From contig NZ_LN999807.1 of assembly GCF_001517665.2 (NCBI RefSeq), positions 23,788 through 87,787 on the forward strand: DNA of 64,000 nt. The letters are read 5' to 3'. Made by a program: the position numbers and the translations under genes. Shown in pieces: positions 16,917-25,269 of this stretch. Each line of letters opens with the position of its first letter. Within the stretch, counting starts at the first letter, position 1. The notes under the pieces were generated by a model, which saw only the letters and a list, made by a program, of their open reading frames with translations, did not search any database and had not been told where the DNA came from. Source of the DNA: Peptoniphilus phoceensis (GTDB lineage Bacteria; Bacillota; Clostridia; Tissierellales; Peptoniphilaceae).

Positions 16917-18245
16917 TTACCCCACTATTATTTTTCCTTCAGAATATTTCGTGTGCTTCTTTCTGTGATTATCTAAAATTCCCACACCTAAAGTTGCTGC
17001 TCCCACTCTTCCAAGATACATAAGAATTATTAAAATCAATTTTGCCATAGGACTTAGATTTGAAGTTATACCTCTTGAGACACCAACAGTACCAAAAGCT
17101 GAAACTATCTCATAAAGTATATCTAGGTACAAAAATTTTCCACTTTCTATTATTGTAATCCAAAGAGATGCAAATACTACTATGGCAGAACCCAAAGAAA
17201 AAATACAAAGACTCTTTAAGAGTGCATCTCTTGATATAGTCTTGTGGAATATCTCTGTTTCATCATTTCCCCTAAGAACTGAAATTGTTGAGAATAACAA
17301 GATACCAAAGGTAGTAGTCTTTATTCCCCCTCCAGTTGATGCAGGTGATGCACCAATAAACATAAGAATTATTGTCACAATTACAGAACTTTCTTGCATC
17401 TTTCCTATGTCAATGGAATTAAAACCTGCCGTTCTAGCAGAAACTGACATAAAAAAGGAAGATAAAATTTTTCCCTTTAAAGTCAAGGATTCCATAGATC
17501 CACTATTGTTTTCTATTAAAAAATAGGCAAAAGTTCCTACTAAAAGAAGAATTGCTGAAATTGATATTACAACTTTTGAGTGAAGTGTCAAGTTTTTAAA
17601 CTTTTTCTTTCTATAAATATCTATAAAAACTGTGAAGCCCAATCCACCAATTATAATTAAAAGTGCAATTACAAGATTTACTGTAATGTCATCTACATAA
17701 TCCACAAGAGAATTTCCAATAATATCAAATCCTGCATTACAAAAGGCAGAAACTGCGTGGAAAAGAGAAAATAATATTCCCTTTTTTAGACCAAAGTCAG
17801 GAATAAATTTTGTTGCAAGTAAAATTGCCCCAACAAGTTCCACAGTCAAAGAAAATTTTATAATATAAATTACAAGTTTAACAATACCCTTGCTGGTGTC
17901 TGCACTTGTCTGTTCTTTTATTATTCTTCTTTCTGAAATCCCAATTCTTCTATTTAGGACCATGGCAATTAGTGATAAAAATACCATGGTACCCAAACCT
18001 CCAATTTGGATAAGTGTTATGATAATAATTTTCCCAAAAACTGTCCATTGTGTAGCTGTATTTGCGACTATTAGTCCAGTTACACATGAAGCTGAAGTAG
18101 ATGTAAATAGGGCGTTTAAAAAACCTATACTATTTCCATCTGCACTAGCTATGGGAAGATTTAATAAAATTGCCCCTAAAAGTATTAGGGCAAAAAAAGA
18201 TAAGCACACAAATAAGGGTGGATTCTTTTCTAATTTTCTAAACAT
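16917..18245 (-). CDS. ktrB: Potassium uptake channel subunit KtrB/TrkH family
   Basis: 442 residues with eight or more membrane helices arranged as four repeats. The four pore-loop segments with the filter glycine are visible: VTGLIVANTATQW, AFCNAGFDIIG, SARTAGFNSID and AFGTVGVSRGIT. It forms the ion path of a Na+-dependent K+ uptake system together with KtrA. The ATG at 18245 has AGGA seven bases upstream. It follows the rplT terminator. Confidence 0.94.
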   Translation of the reverse strand: MFRKLEKNPPLFVCLSFFALILLGAILLNLPIASADGNSIGFLNALFTSTSASCVTGLIVANTATQWTVFGKIIIITLIQIGGLGTMVFLSLIAMVLNRRIGISERRIIKEQTSADTSKGIVKLVIYIIKFSLTVELVGAILLATKFIPDFGLKKGILFSLFHAVSAFCNAGFDIIGNSLVDYVDDITVNLVIALLIIIGGLGFTVFIDIYRKKKFKNLTLHSKVVISISAILLLVGTFAYFLIENNSGSMESLTLKGKILSSFFMSVSARTAGFNSIDIGKMQESSVIVTIILMFIGASPASTGGGIKTTTFGILLFSTISVLRGNDETEIFHKTISRDALLKSLCIFSLGSAIVVFASLWITIIESGKFLYLDILYEIVSAFGTVGVSRGITSNLSPMAKLILIILMYLGRVGAATLGVGILDNHRKKHTKYSEGKIIVG

Positions 18246-18283
18246 AATTTCCTCATTAAATAAATTTATTCAAACTTATTCTA

Positions 18284-18307
18284 CAAAAAAAGCTCCCTAG
18301 AGGGAGC
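18284..18307 (-). terminator. Terminator after rplT
   Basis: Hairpin GCTCCCT / AGGGAGC (18292-18307), followed on the minus strand by a T tract, six bases past the rplT stop. Confidence 0.9.
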
Positions 18308-18313
18308 AATTAT

Positions 18314-18664
18314 TTATTGTTCTTTTGCAATTTCAACTAATTTAGCAAAACCAGCTGGATCATTAATTGCCATTTCAGAAAGCATCTTTCTGTTAATAGT
18401 GATGTTAGCTTTCTTTAGACCGTTAATGAATTTTGAATAGCTCATGCCATTAATTCTTGCAGCTGCATTAATTCTTGTAATCCAAAGTTTTCTAAAATCT
18501 CTTTTTCTTTGTTTTCTACCAATGTATGAATAGTTAAGAGATTTCATAACAGCTTGATTAGCAGTTCTAAATAATTTTGATTTTGCACCAAAATATCCCT
18601 TGGATTGTTTTAGAATATTCTTATGTCTTTTTTTAGCGTTAACGCCTCTTTTTACTCTAGCCAT
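18314..18664 (-). CDS. rplT: 50S ribosomal protein L20
   Basis: 116 residues, full length: [15 protein letters not shown] at the start, [28 protein letters not shown] and a C-terminal domain ending VEIAKEQ. It is an early assembly protein of the 50S subunit and in Bacillus represses its own operon by acting on the leader RNA. It follows rpmI by 12 bases. Confidence 0.98.
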   Translation of the reverse strand: MARVKRGVNAKKRHKNILKQSKGYFGAKSKLFRTANQAVMKSLNYSYIGRKQRKRDFRKLWITRINAAARINGMSYSKFINGLKKANITINRKMLSEMAINDPAGFAKLVEIAKEQ

Positions 18665-18676
18665 TTCTACCTCCTA

Positions 18677-18868
18677 TTAAGGGATCATGTGATCAATTCT
18701 TCTTTGATCACCTTTAGAAACCGTACTGCTCTTTCTAAGTTTTCTTAGTCTTTTAGCAGATTTCTTACCTGTTAAATGTCCTGTGTAAGCGTAAAATCTC
18801 TTAAGCTTTCCAGTACCAGTTCTCTTAAACCTCTTTGCGGAAGCTCTGTGAGTTTTCATCTTTGCCAT
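18677..18868 (-). CDS. rpmI: 50S ribosomal protein L35
   Basis: 63 residues: [15 protein letters not shown] and a basic body ([15 protein letters not shown]). Standard L35. It lies 11 bases after infC and 12 bases before rplT in the conserved operon. Confidence 0.97.
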   Translation of the reverse strand: MAKMKTHRASAKRFKRTGTGKLKRFYAYTGHLTGKKSAKRLRKLRKSSTVSKGDQRRIDHMIP

Positions 18869-18879
18869 AAAAATCCTCC

Positions 18880-19407
18880 TTATTTTTCAGACTTATCGCT
18901 GTCTTTTCTTTCTGAAAGGAACATAACTAGACTTCTTCCTTCCATTTTAGGTTTTTTGTCCACAACTCCATACTCAGAAATTAAATCATAAAACTTGTCG
19001 AGAACTTCTCTACCAAGATCAGTATGACCCATCTCTCTACCTCTAAATCTAACTGAAACCTTAACTCTATCACCGTTTTTTAAGAAATCAATAGCTCTAT
19101 TGGCTTTAGTATTTAAGTCATGATCTTCAATGTTTGGAGTAAATCTAAGTTCCTTAACATTGATTACCTTTTGCTTTTTCTTAGCTTCTTTTTCTTTTTT
19201 CTCTTGCTCGTATCTGTATTTACCATAGTCCATTATACGACATACGGGTGGTTTTGCGTTTGGCGCAACATTCACTAGATCCAGTTTCTTAGATATAGCC
19301 AAATCGATGGCTTGATTTTTAGACACAACTCCAAGTTGATTGCCTTCATCATCTACTAATCTGACTTCCTTTTCTCTTATCTCTTCATTGATTTGAAGTT
19401 CTTTAAT
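18880..19407 (-). CDS. infC: Translation initiation factor IF-3 with ATT start codon
   Basis: 175 residues from an ATT at 19405-19407, seven bases after GGAGGTG. The longest open frame begins with an ATG at 19467, but that would lie inside the leader's terminator hairpin, and the family start ([10 protein letters not shown]) agrees with ATT. Rare AUU starts of infC are a known route by which IF-3 limits its own synthesis. Both IF-3 domains are present: the N-terminal domain to about 80 ([30 protein letters not shown]) and the C-terminal domain with KELRFTPNI and RFRGREM. It heads the rpmI-rplT operon. Confidence 0.95.
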   Translation of the reverse strand: MKELQINEEIREKEVRLVDDEGNQLGVVSKNQAIDLAISKKLDLVNVAPNAKPPVCRIMDYGKYRYEQEKKEKEAKKKQKVINVKELRFTPNIEDHDLNTKANRAIDFLKNGDRVKVSVRFRGREMGHTDLGREVLDKFYDLISEYGVVDKKPKMEGRSLVMFLSERKDSDKSEK

Positions 19408-19535
19408 TTCTAAGCACCTCCGTAAATTAAAAAAGCGAGCACCTAAAGATGCCCGCAAATTCATCATAATTCTAAAATAACCTAAATGACTGTGCCATTA
19501 GGTGAGAAGCGGACTTCTTCTTTAATAACAAGCAT
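19408..19535 (-). ncRNA. infC-rpmI-rplT leader RNA with attenuator
   Basis: The leader contains CCTAATGGCACAGTCATTTAGG (a hairpin near 19475-19500) and a GAAGTCCGCTTC block, then a terminator-like hairpin GCGGGCATCTTTAGGTGCTCGC with a T tract (about 19429-19455) just upstream of the infC ribosome binding site. This fits the L20-type leader of low-GC Gram-positives, where L20 triggers premature termination. Recognised by pattern; no covariance model was run. Confidence 0.65.
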
Positions 19536-19536
19536 T

Positions 19537-19565
19537 ATAATAACACAGCTTCTAAAGATTGTCAA
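19537..19565 (-). promoter_or_regulatory. Promoter of infC-rpmI-rplT
   Basis: Minus strand TTGACA (19560-19565), spacer of 17, TATTAT (19537-19542). Confidence 0.8.
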
Positions 19566-19593
19566 CTCTTCTAAAAAATTTTTTATACTATTT

Positions 19594-20211
19594 TTATACT
19601 AAAGATTTAACTTTTTGGTAGAGGATGTCAATGGCAACTTCATTTTCGCCGCCTTCTGGAATTATTAAATCGGCATACCTCTTTGATGGCTCAACAAATT
19701 GAAGATGAGATGGTCTAACTGTGGCAAGATATTGGTCTATTACAGAATCAAGAGATCTTCCTCTTTCAAGCATATCTCTTTTTATTCTCCTAATTATTCT
19801 AACATCAGCATCTGTATCTACAAAAACTTTTATATCCATTATGTCAATTAAATTAACTTCATTAAAAATTAAAATACCTTCTAGGATAATAATTGGTTTT
19901 GCTTCAACTATTTCTATTTCATCTTTTCTATTGTGAAGGGCAAAATCATAAATTGGTTTTTCAATTGACTTGCCTTCTTTTAGCATTTTTAGATGTTCAA
20001 ATAAAAGGTCGTTGTCAAAAGCCAGAGGATGGTCATAATTTGTCTTAACCCTTTCTTCAAATACTAGATTTGACTGATCTTTGTAGTAAGAATCTTGTTC
20101 TATAACAGATACATTATCTCTTCCAATTAATTCAATTAATTTTTTTGTGACAGTACTTTTGCCGCTACCACTACCACCGCATATTCCAATGATACAAGCC
20201 TTATTCTTCAT
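19594..20211 (-). CDS. udk: Uridine kinase
   Basis: 205 residues, full length. Walker [13 protein letters not shown] is at residues 9-20, and the Udk blocks [18 protein letters not shown] and RRIKRD follow. It phosphorylates uridine and cytidine with ATP or GTP. It overlaps trhP by 11 bases, the same neighbour as in B. subtilis (yrrM-yrrN-yrrO-udk), so the salvage gene is cotranslated with wobble-uridine modification genes. No clear terminator separates it from the infC promoter region downstream. Confidence 0.95.
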   Translation of the reverse strand: MKNKACIIGICGGSGSGKSTVTKKLIELIGRDNVSVIEQDSYYKDQSNLVFEERVKTNYDHPLAFDNDLLFEHLKMLKEGKSIEKPIYDFALHNRKDEIEIVEAKPIIILEGILIFNEVNLIDIMDIKVFVDTDADVRIIRRIKRDMLERGRSLDSVIDQYLATVRPSHLQFVEPSKRYADLIIPEGGENEVAIDILYQKVKSLV

Positions 20212-21430
20212 TTTCTCTCCTCAAAATAAATCCTTTTTCAATAGCTTCATCGACTTTTATTTTAAAAATTTGCTTTGCCTTATTTGCCACATCTATTTCA
20301 TTATCTTTTTCATCTAACATTTTTTCTATCTTGTAGTCAAAATGTTTGATTCCAGGTCCAAAAATTTCAACTTCTTCTCCCACAAAGACTCTATTTCTTT
20401 GCTCAATAGTTGCCATTTTTGTATCTTTGTCATAATCAAGGACTATCCCAACAAAATCATAACCTCTAATATAAGAGTTGTCCTTATAAACTTGAGAGTT
20501 TTCATTGGCTTTTCCATAGAAAAATCCAGTTGTAAAATCTCTGTGGCTTACTTTTTTGATTTCTTCCAAAAGATAAGGATCGTATTTATAATTTTCTGGG
20601 TCAGCATAATAAGCATCAATTGCCATTCTGTAAGACCTTATTACAGTTGCAAGATAATATTCACTTTTTACACGACCTTCGATTTTTAGGCTGGCTATGC
20701 CTGCTTTTATCATATCATCAATGTGTTCAATCATACATAGATCTTTTGAATTCATGATAAAAGTTCCCTCGTCATGTTCTTCTATTGGGAAATATTCTCC
20801 AGGTCTTTTTTCTTCTACTAGATGATACTTATATCTGCAAGGTTGGGCACAATCTCCCATATTTGCATCTCTTCCTGTCATGTAATTTGAAAGAAGACAT
20901 CTTCCTGAATAGGACATGCACATGGCACCGTGAGCGAAAGTTTCAATTTCAATAGAATCTCCAACTTCTTTTATTATATCAGAAACTTCCTTTAGGCTTA
21001 GTTCTCTTGCCATTACAACTCTTTCTGCTCCCAATTGTTGCCAGAATTTTACAGTTTGTGCATTAGTAACAGATCCTTGAGTTGAAATATGAATTGGAAA
21101 ATCTGGTGCTACTTCTTTTACTTTCATAAACATTCCTGGATCAGCAACTATAAGGGCATCTACTCCAATATCATACAAGTCCTTAATATATTCTTCTACG
21201 CCTTTAATGTCCTTGTCGTGAGGAATTATATTTAAGGTAACGTGAATTTTCTTTCCTCTCTCGTGCAGGTATTCTGTTGCCCATTTTATATCTTCCATGG
21301 AAAAGTTTTTGGATGCTTTTCTAAGTCCAAAACTTTCTCCACCAAGATATACTGCATCGGCACCATATTCCACTGCAGTTTTTAATTTATTAATATCACC
21401 AGCTGGTGCTAAAAGTTCAATCTTCTTCAT
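20201..21430 (-). CDS. trhP: Peptidase U32 family protein, tRNA uridine-34 hydroxylation (TrhP)
   Basis: 409 residues with the U32 signature: [13 protein letters not shown] at the start, [23 protein letters not shown] near 168 and the iron-sulfur cysteines in [10 protein letters not shown], followed by the collagenase-like C-terminal domain. U32 proteins of this clade (B. subtilis YrrO/YrrN, E. coli YegQ) make 5-hydroxyuridine at tRNA position 34 with prephenate as a source. The adjoining trmR gene supplies the next step. Only one U32 gene is present here, where B. subtilis has two in tandem. It overlaps trmR by 14 bases. Confidence 0.9.
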   Translation of the reverse strand: MKKIELLAPAGDINKLKTAVEYGADAVYLGGESFGLRKASKNFSMEDIKWATEYLHERGKKIHVTLNIIPHDKDIKGVEEYIKDLYDIGVDALIVADPGMFMKVKEVAPDFPIHISTQGSVTNAQTVKFWQQLGAERVVMARELSLKEVSDIIKEVGDSIEIETFAHGAMCMSYSGRCLLSNYMTGRDANMGDCAQPCRYKYHLVEEKRPGEYFPIEEHDEGTFIMNSKDLCMIEHIDDMIKAGIASLKIEGRVKSEYYLATVIRSYRMAIDAYYADPENYKYDPYLLEEIKKVSHRDFTTGFFYGKANENSQVYKDNSYIRGYDFVGIVLDYDKDTKMATIEQRNRVFVGEEVEIFGPGIKHFDYKIEKMLDEKDNEIDVANKAKQIFKIKVDEAIEKGFILRRENEE

Positions 21431-22073
21431 CTTTTCTCCTTACTAAAAGTATTCCATCCCCAATGGGAACAACAGATGAAATAAATCTTTCATCACTAGA
21501 AATATCTTTTAAAAATTTCCTAAGTCTTTTTACTATGGTTATTTTTCTTCTCTTTACAAGGGAGTCTTCCGCTATCATTCCCTTAAAGAGGACATTGTCA
21601 CAGAGGATTATTCCCTTTTCATTTAAGTTTTTTAGGGCAGAATCAAAATATTTTTCATATTGACCCTTTGCTGCATCTATAAATATTAAATCGTACTTTT
21701 CTTCTAAGTCAACTAAAAAATCATAGGCATCGCTATTGTGAACGTGAATAATTTCATCAAGTCCAACATCTGAAATATTTTTTCTTGCTATTTCAACCAT
21801 TTCTTCTTTTAATTCTACACTGTCAATTTTCTCTATGCACTTATTTCTCTTGGCAAAGGAAATGGAAGAATAACCTATAGCTGTGCCCAATTCAAGAATT
21901 TTTTTTGGCTTTTTCATAGAAATTAGAAAGTTTATAAATTCTTCACTTTCCCTTTCAACTATGGGCACATGATTTTCTTCTGCATACTTACTCATTTCAA
22001 GAAGCTTTTCATCTTTTATATCTTTTAAATCTCTTAAATAATTTTCTATATAATCGTAATTTATATTTGGCAT
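21417..22073 (-). CDS. trmR: tRNA 5-hydroxyuridine methyltransferase (TrmR/YrrM)
   Basis: 218 residues of the class I O-methyltransferase fold: ILELGTAIGYSSI near residue 79 binds S-adenosylmethionine, and DLIFIDAAKGQY near 145 and CDNVLF near 175 carry the metal and catalytic groups. The YrrM clade turns ho5U34 into mo5U34 in tRNAs reading four-codon boxes. Coupling to trhP by overlap supports this over a catechol-type methyltransferase. A ribosome binding site (AGAGG) lies before the ATG; there is no promoter between it and the rnj terminator. Confidence 0.88.
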   Translation of the reverse strand: MPNINYDYIENYLRDLKDIKDEKLLEMSKYAEENHVPIVERESEEFINFLISMKKPKKILELGTAIGYSSISFAKRNKCIEKIDSVELKEEMVEIARKNISDVGLDEIIHVHNSDAYDFLVDLEEKYDLIFIDAAKGQYEKYFDSALKNLNEKGIILCDNVLFKGMIAEDSLVKRRKITIVKRLRKFLKDISSDERFISSVVPIGDGILLVRRKDEED

Positions 22074-22082
22074 AATTCCTCT

Positions 22083-22107
22083 AAAAAAGGGAACCTGTTA
22101 GATTCCC
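22083..22107 (-). terminator. Terminator after rnj
   Basis: Stem GGGAA / TTCCC (22089-22107) followed on the minus strand by six Ts, nine bases past the rnj stop. trmR starts directly behind it, so some readthrough is expected. Confidence 0.8.
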
Positions 22108-22115
22108 TAAATATC

Positions 22116-23777
22116 CTAAACCTCCATAATAATTGGTAAAATCATAGGATTTCTCTTTGTGTTTTTGAAAATATATGATCTCAAGTCATCTCTTATATCA
22201 GATTTAAGTCCATTCCAATCCTTTAAGTTTTCACGAGAATCTTCTTTTAAGATTTTTCTTACAACATTTTTTGCATCTTCAATTAAATCTTCAGATTCTC
22301 TAACATATACAAAACCTCTTGAAATAATGTCTGGACCAGAAACTACTTTTCCTTCTTTTGTTATAGTGATAACAACAATTATTAGTCCATCTTCTGATAG
22401 GTGCTTTCTATCTCTTAGAACAATATTTCCAACATCTCCAACTCCAAGTCCATCAACTAAAATATTACCTGATGGAACATCTCCAACTAGTTTTGCGTCT
22501 TTTTGTGAAATTTCAAGACAGTTACCATTTTCCATTATGAAGATATTTTCTTCAGGCATTCCCATTTGCTGAGCAATGCTTGCGTGCTTCATAAGGTGTC
22601 TAACTTCACCGTGAGCTGGAATAAAATATTTTGGTTTAATAAGACTCAAAATAAGCTTTAGTTCTTCTTGACAAGCGTGACCAGAAACGTGAATTTCTGA
22701 TAAAGTTTCATAAATTACCTTTGCTCCTCTTTCAAGAAGTCTATTTATTACCTTTGTAACTGCATTTTCATTTCCTGGTATAGGAGTTGCTGAAAGAATA
22801 ATTGCATCATTTGGTGTCAATTGAATTTTTCTGTGTTCACCATAGGCAATTCTAGTAAGAGCAGACATAGGTTCCCCTTGAGAACCTGTTGTTATTAATA
22901 CAAGTTCGCTGTCATCATACTTGTGCATATCTTTTATATCTACAAAAGTATCTTTTTTAACTCTAAATTGACCAAGTTTTCTTGCAGTTTCAGTAACATT
23001 TACCATTGACCTACCAGATAGGACAACTTTTCTGCCGTATTTTTCTGCAGAATTTATAATTTGTTGAACTCTGTGAACATTAGATGCAAAAGTTGCAATT
23101 ATAATTCTATTATCAGATAAATTTTGGAACAATCTGTTAAAAGTTTCCCCTACTTTAGACTCACTCATTGTGTAGCCTTCTCTTAGGACATTTGTAGATT
23201 CGCCAATCATGGCAAGTACACCTTTTTGACCAATTTCAGCAATTCTAGTTAAATTAATTGGTTCTCCACTAATTGGAGTGAAGTCCACCTTAAAGTCTCC
23301 TGAGTGGTAAACATATCCAAGTGGAGTCTTAATAGCAAGAGAACAAGCATCAGGGATAGAGTGGTTTACATTTATCCACTCAACTTCCATTTTGCCAAGT
23401 TTTACTACATCTCCTGCACTTACTACATGAAGTTTATCTCTTGAAAGTCTATGTTCTTTTAATTTATTTTCTAATAGTCCAATTGTTAGACCTGTTCCAT
23501 AAATATCTAGGTCTAATTTTCTTAAAACATAAGGAATTGCTCCAATATGGTCTTCGTGACCATGAGTTAGGACAAGTCCTCTTATCTTGTGCTTGTTGTT
23601 TTCAAGATAAGTTACATCTGGTATTACTACATCAATACCAAGCATTTCATCTTCTGGGAAAGTCATACCACAGTCGATGATAATAATATCATCTCTATAC
23701 TCAACTAGTGTAAGATTCTTTCCGATTTCGTGAAGTCCACCCAGTGGGATAATCTTCACCTTATTTGTGTTTCTCAT
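22116..23777 (-). CDS. rnj: Ribonuclease J
   Basis: 553 residues. The metallo-beta-lactamase core has LTHGHEDHIG near residue 71 and HSGDF near 163; the beta-CASP insert and SGRSM near 255 follow; the C-terminal ISRGFVY block and a dimerisation domain close the protein. RNase J combines endonuclease and 5'-3' exonuclease activity and is central to mRNA turnover in Gram-positives. Only one copy lies in this window. The stop of fur overlaps its ATG by one base. Confidence 0.94.
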   Translation of the reverse strand: MRNTNKVKIIPLGGLHEIGKNLTLVEYRDDIIIIDCGMTFPEDEMLGIDVVIPDVTYLENNKHKIRGLVLTHGHEDHIGAIPYVLRKLDLDIYGTGLTIGLLENKLKEHRLSRDKLHVVSAGDVVKLGKMEVEWINVNHSIPDACSLAIKTPLGYVYHSGDFKVDFTPISGEPINLTRIAEIGQKGVLAMIGESTNVLREGYTMSESKVGETFNRLFQNLSDNRIIIATFASNVHRVQQIINSAEKYGRKVVLSGRSMVNVTETARKLGQFRVKKDTFVDIKDMHKYDDSELVLITTGSQGEPMSALTRIAYGEHRKIQLTPNDAIILSATPIPGNENAVTKVINRLLERGAKVIYETLSEIHVSGHACQEELKLILSLIKPKYFIPAHGEVRHLMKHASIAQQMGMPEENIFIMENGNCLEISQKDAKLVGDVPSGNILVDGLGVGDVGNIVLRDRKHLSEDGLIIVVITITKEGKVVSGPDIISRGFVYVRESEDLIEDAKNVVRKILKEDSRENLKDWNGLKSDIRDDLRSYIFKNTKRNPMILPIIMEV

Positions 23778-24235
23778 TAATTTGCCTTCTCCTCAATTTT
23801 GTGTTGGCAGTCTTCGCAATAACCCATAAATTTTAGAGTGTGGTCAATAATTTTAAAATTCTTTTCTTTCTCTATTTCAGCTTCTAGTTCATTTAAGTTG
23901 TCAATATCAACTTCTTCTACTTTTCCGCAATTTATGCAAACGAGATGGTGGTGTCTGTGTCCTTCTGTTGGAATTCTTAGTTCATATCTCAAGATATTAT
24001 CATCAAAAGCTATTTGATCTAAAATTCCAAGCTTGTGAAATAATTGCACAGTTCTATAAATAGTTGCAATTCCCATTTCAGGATCTTTTTTTGCAACTAA
24101 ATTATAAACTTCTTCTGTCGTCAAGTGTTTGTCCTTGTTATATAGAAAAACTTCGTAAACTTTTGCTCTCTGCTTAGTGTACTTGTATCCACTGTCCTTT
24201 AAAATTTTTTTAACAGGTTCAATATTTATATCCAT
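23777..24235 (-). CDS. Fur family metal-dependent regulator
   Basis: 152 residues from the ATG at 24235; the GTG at 24244 sits in the AGGTG ribosome binding site and is not used. The winged-helix part contains YTKQRAKVYEVF and ATIYRTVQLF, and the dimer domain has GHRHHHLVCINCG and GYCEDCQ, the two CxxC pairs that hold structural zinc. It may be a Fur, Zur or PerR; the sensing ligands do not decide this. Between yrzB and rnj, with a single base overlap to rnj, so the nuclease and regulator are made together. Confidence 0.88.
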   Translation of the reverse strand: MDINIEPVKKILKDSGYKYTKQRAKVYEVFLYNKDKHLTTEEVYNLVAKKDPEMGIATIYRTVQLFHKLGILDQIAFDDNILRYELRIPTEGHRHHHLVCINCGKVEEVDIDNLNELEAEIEKEKNFKIIDHTLKFMGYCEDCQHKIEEKAN

Positions 24236-24244
24236 AAATGTCAC

Positions 24245-24484
24245 CTAGTCTAATTCGTCAAGAAGTTCTTCATAAGCATTTTTAGCTTCTTCTAACTCAT
24301 CATCATCAATGCCAGCAAGAAGTTCATCACCATTTTCGTCTTCTATTACTTTTAATATATAAATTTCTGGATCATCTTCATCAGTGTAAAGTGCGACATA
24401 ATCAGTGTCATCAACAGAAAATTTTGCATCAACAAAAAATTCAACTTCATTATCATTTTCGTCATATAATTTTATTTTTTCCAT
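24245..24484 (-). CDS. yrzB: DUF1292 protein (YrzB)
   Basis: 79 residues, strongly acidic: about a third Asp and Glu. The DUF1292 pattern (KIKLYDENDNEVEFFV, YVALYTDEDDPEIYILK, DDDELEEA) is clear. Function unknown. It is the last gene of the conserved ireB-ruvX-yrzB set and ends nine bases before the fur ATG. Confidence 0.9.
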   Translation of the reverse strand: MEKIKLYDENDNEVEFFVDAKFSVDDTDYVALYTDEDDPEIYILKVIEDENGDELLAGIDDDELEEAKNAYEELLDELD

Positions 24485-24492
24485 TTTATCAC

Positions 24493-24909
24493 CTATAAAT
24501 TTAATCTATCCAGATAGGATTGCAGGATGTAAGTCGCCGCAATTTTATCTATATATTTTTTTCTATTTTCTCTTCGAACAGAACCCTCTATTAAAACTTT
24601 TTCTGCCATCAAAGTAGTCATTCTCTCGTCTACATATTCAATCTCAACTTTATATTTATTCTTTAACTTTTCTGCAAACTTAATAACTTTTTCACTTTGA
24701 GGTCCAATAGTATTGTTCATGTTCTTGGGAAGACCTACCACTATTTTTTCTACATTGTTCTCTTTTATAATTTCATGAATTTTTTCATAGGCTATCTTAT
24801 TTGATTCTCTTTTTATAGTCATAAGAGGCTGTGCTGTAAGCAATAAGGCATCACTAATGGCTACCCCAATCCAGACATCTCCTACGTCAAGGCCTAAAAC
24901 TTTATTCAT
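24493..24909 (-). CDS. ruvX: RuvX/YqgF Holliday junction resolvase-like nuclease
   Basis: 138 residues of the RNase H-fold YqgF family: GLDVGDVWIGVAISD at residues 5-19 with the first catalytic Asp, IVVGLPKNMN near 56, and YVDERMTT near 96 with the further acidic residues. Members process pre-16S rRNA or recombination intermediates. It stands between ireB and yrzB as in Firmicutes. A weak terminator follows ireB upstream, and AAAGG precedes the ATG. Confidence 0.92.
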   Translation of the reverse strand: MNKVLGLDVGDVWIGVAISDALLLTAQPLMTIKRESNKIAYEKIHEIIKENNVEKIVVGLPKNMNNTIGPQSEKVIKFAEKLKNKYKVEIEYVDERMTTLMAEKVLIEGSVRRENRKKYIDKIAATYILQSYLDRLNL

Positions 24910-24945
24910 TTAACCACAACCTTTACAGGTACATATATAATATGT

Positions 24946-24968
24946 AAAAGAGATGGGCTAGCCATCTC
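24946..24968 (-). terminator. Hairpin after ireB
   Basis: Stem GAGATGG / CCATCTC (24950-24968) that overlaps the ireB stop, with a short T run. It may act as a partial terminator between ireB and ruvX. Confidence 0.55.
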
Positions 24969-25221
24969 AAATCTTTTCTAAATAAACTTTTAACATTTCT
25001 TGTAAAAGCTCGTCACGCTCTACTTCTTGTATCATGGATCTTGCATTATCATGACTTGTAATATATGTTGGATCGCCTGATAATATATATCCTATAATTT
25101 GGTCAGTTGGGTTGTATCCCTTTTCTTCTAGAGCATTGTAAACTGTTCTTAAAATACTCTTAATTCTTTCTTGTTCCAAACTGCTTTTTTCAAAAATTTG
25201 TGTATTGTTATTTTGACCCAT
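24967..25221 (-). CDS. ireB: IreB family regulator (DUF965)
   Basis: 84 residues from the ATG at 25221. A TTG at 25233 is the first base of the TTGGAGG ribosome binding site. The sequence matches IreB/Yrz[17 protein letters not shown] and [21 protein letters not shown]. In Enterococcus, IreB is a phosphorylated target of the PASTA kinase IreK and dampens cephalosporin resistance. It lies between alaS and ruvX, as in B. subtilis, 36 bases after the alaS stop... upstream of it in transcription. Confidence 0.92.
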   Translation of the reverse strand: MGQNNNTQIFEKSSLEQERIKSILRTVYNALEEKGYNPTDQIIGYILSGDPTYITSHDNARSMIQEVERDELLQEMLKVYLEKI

Positions 25222-25269
25222 AATTACCTCCAAATAGATTATATCATAAAAGTATCTATTTTGATATTA

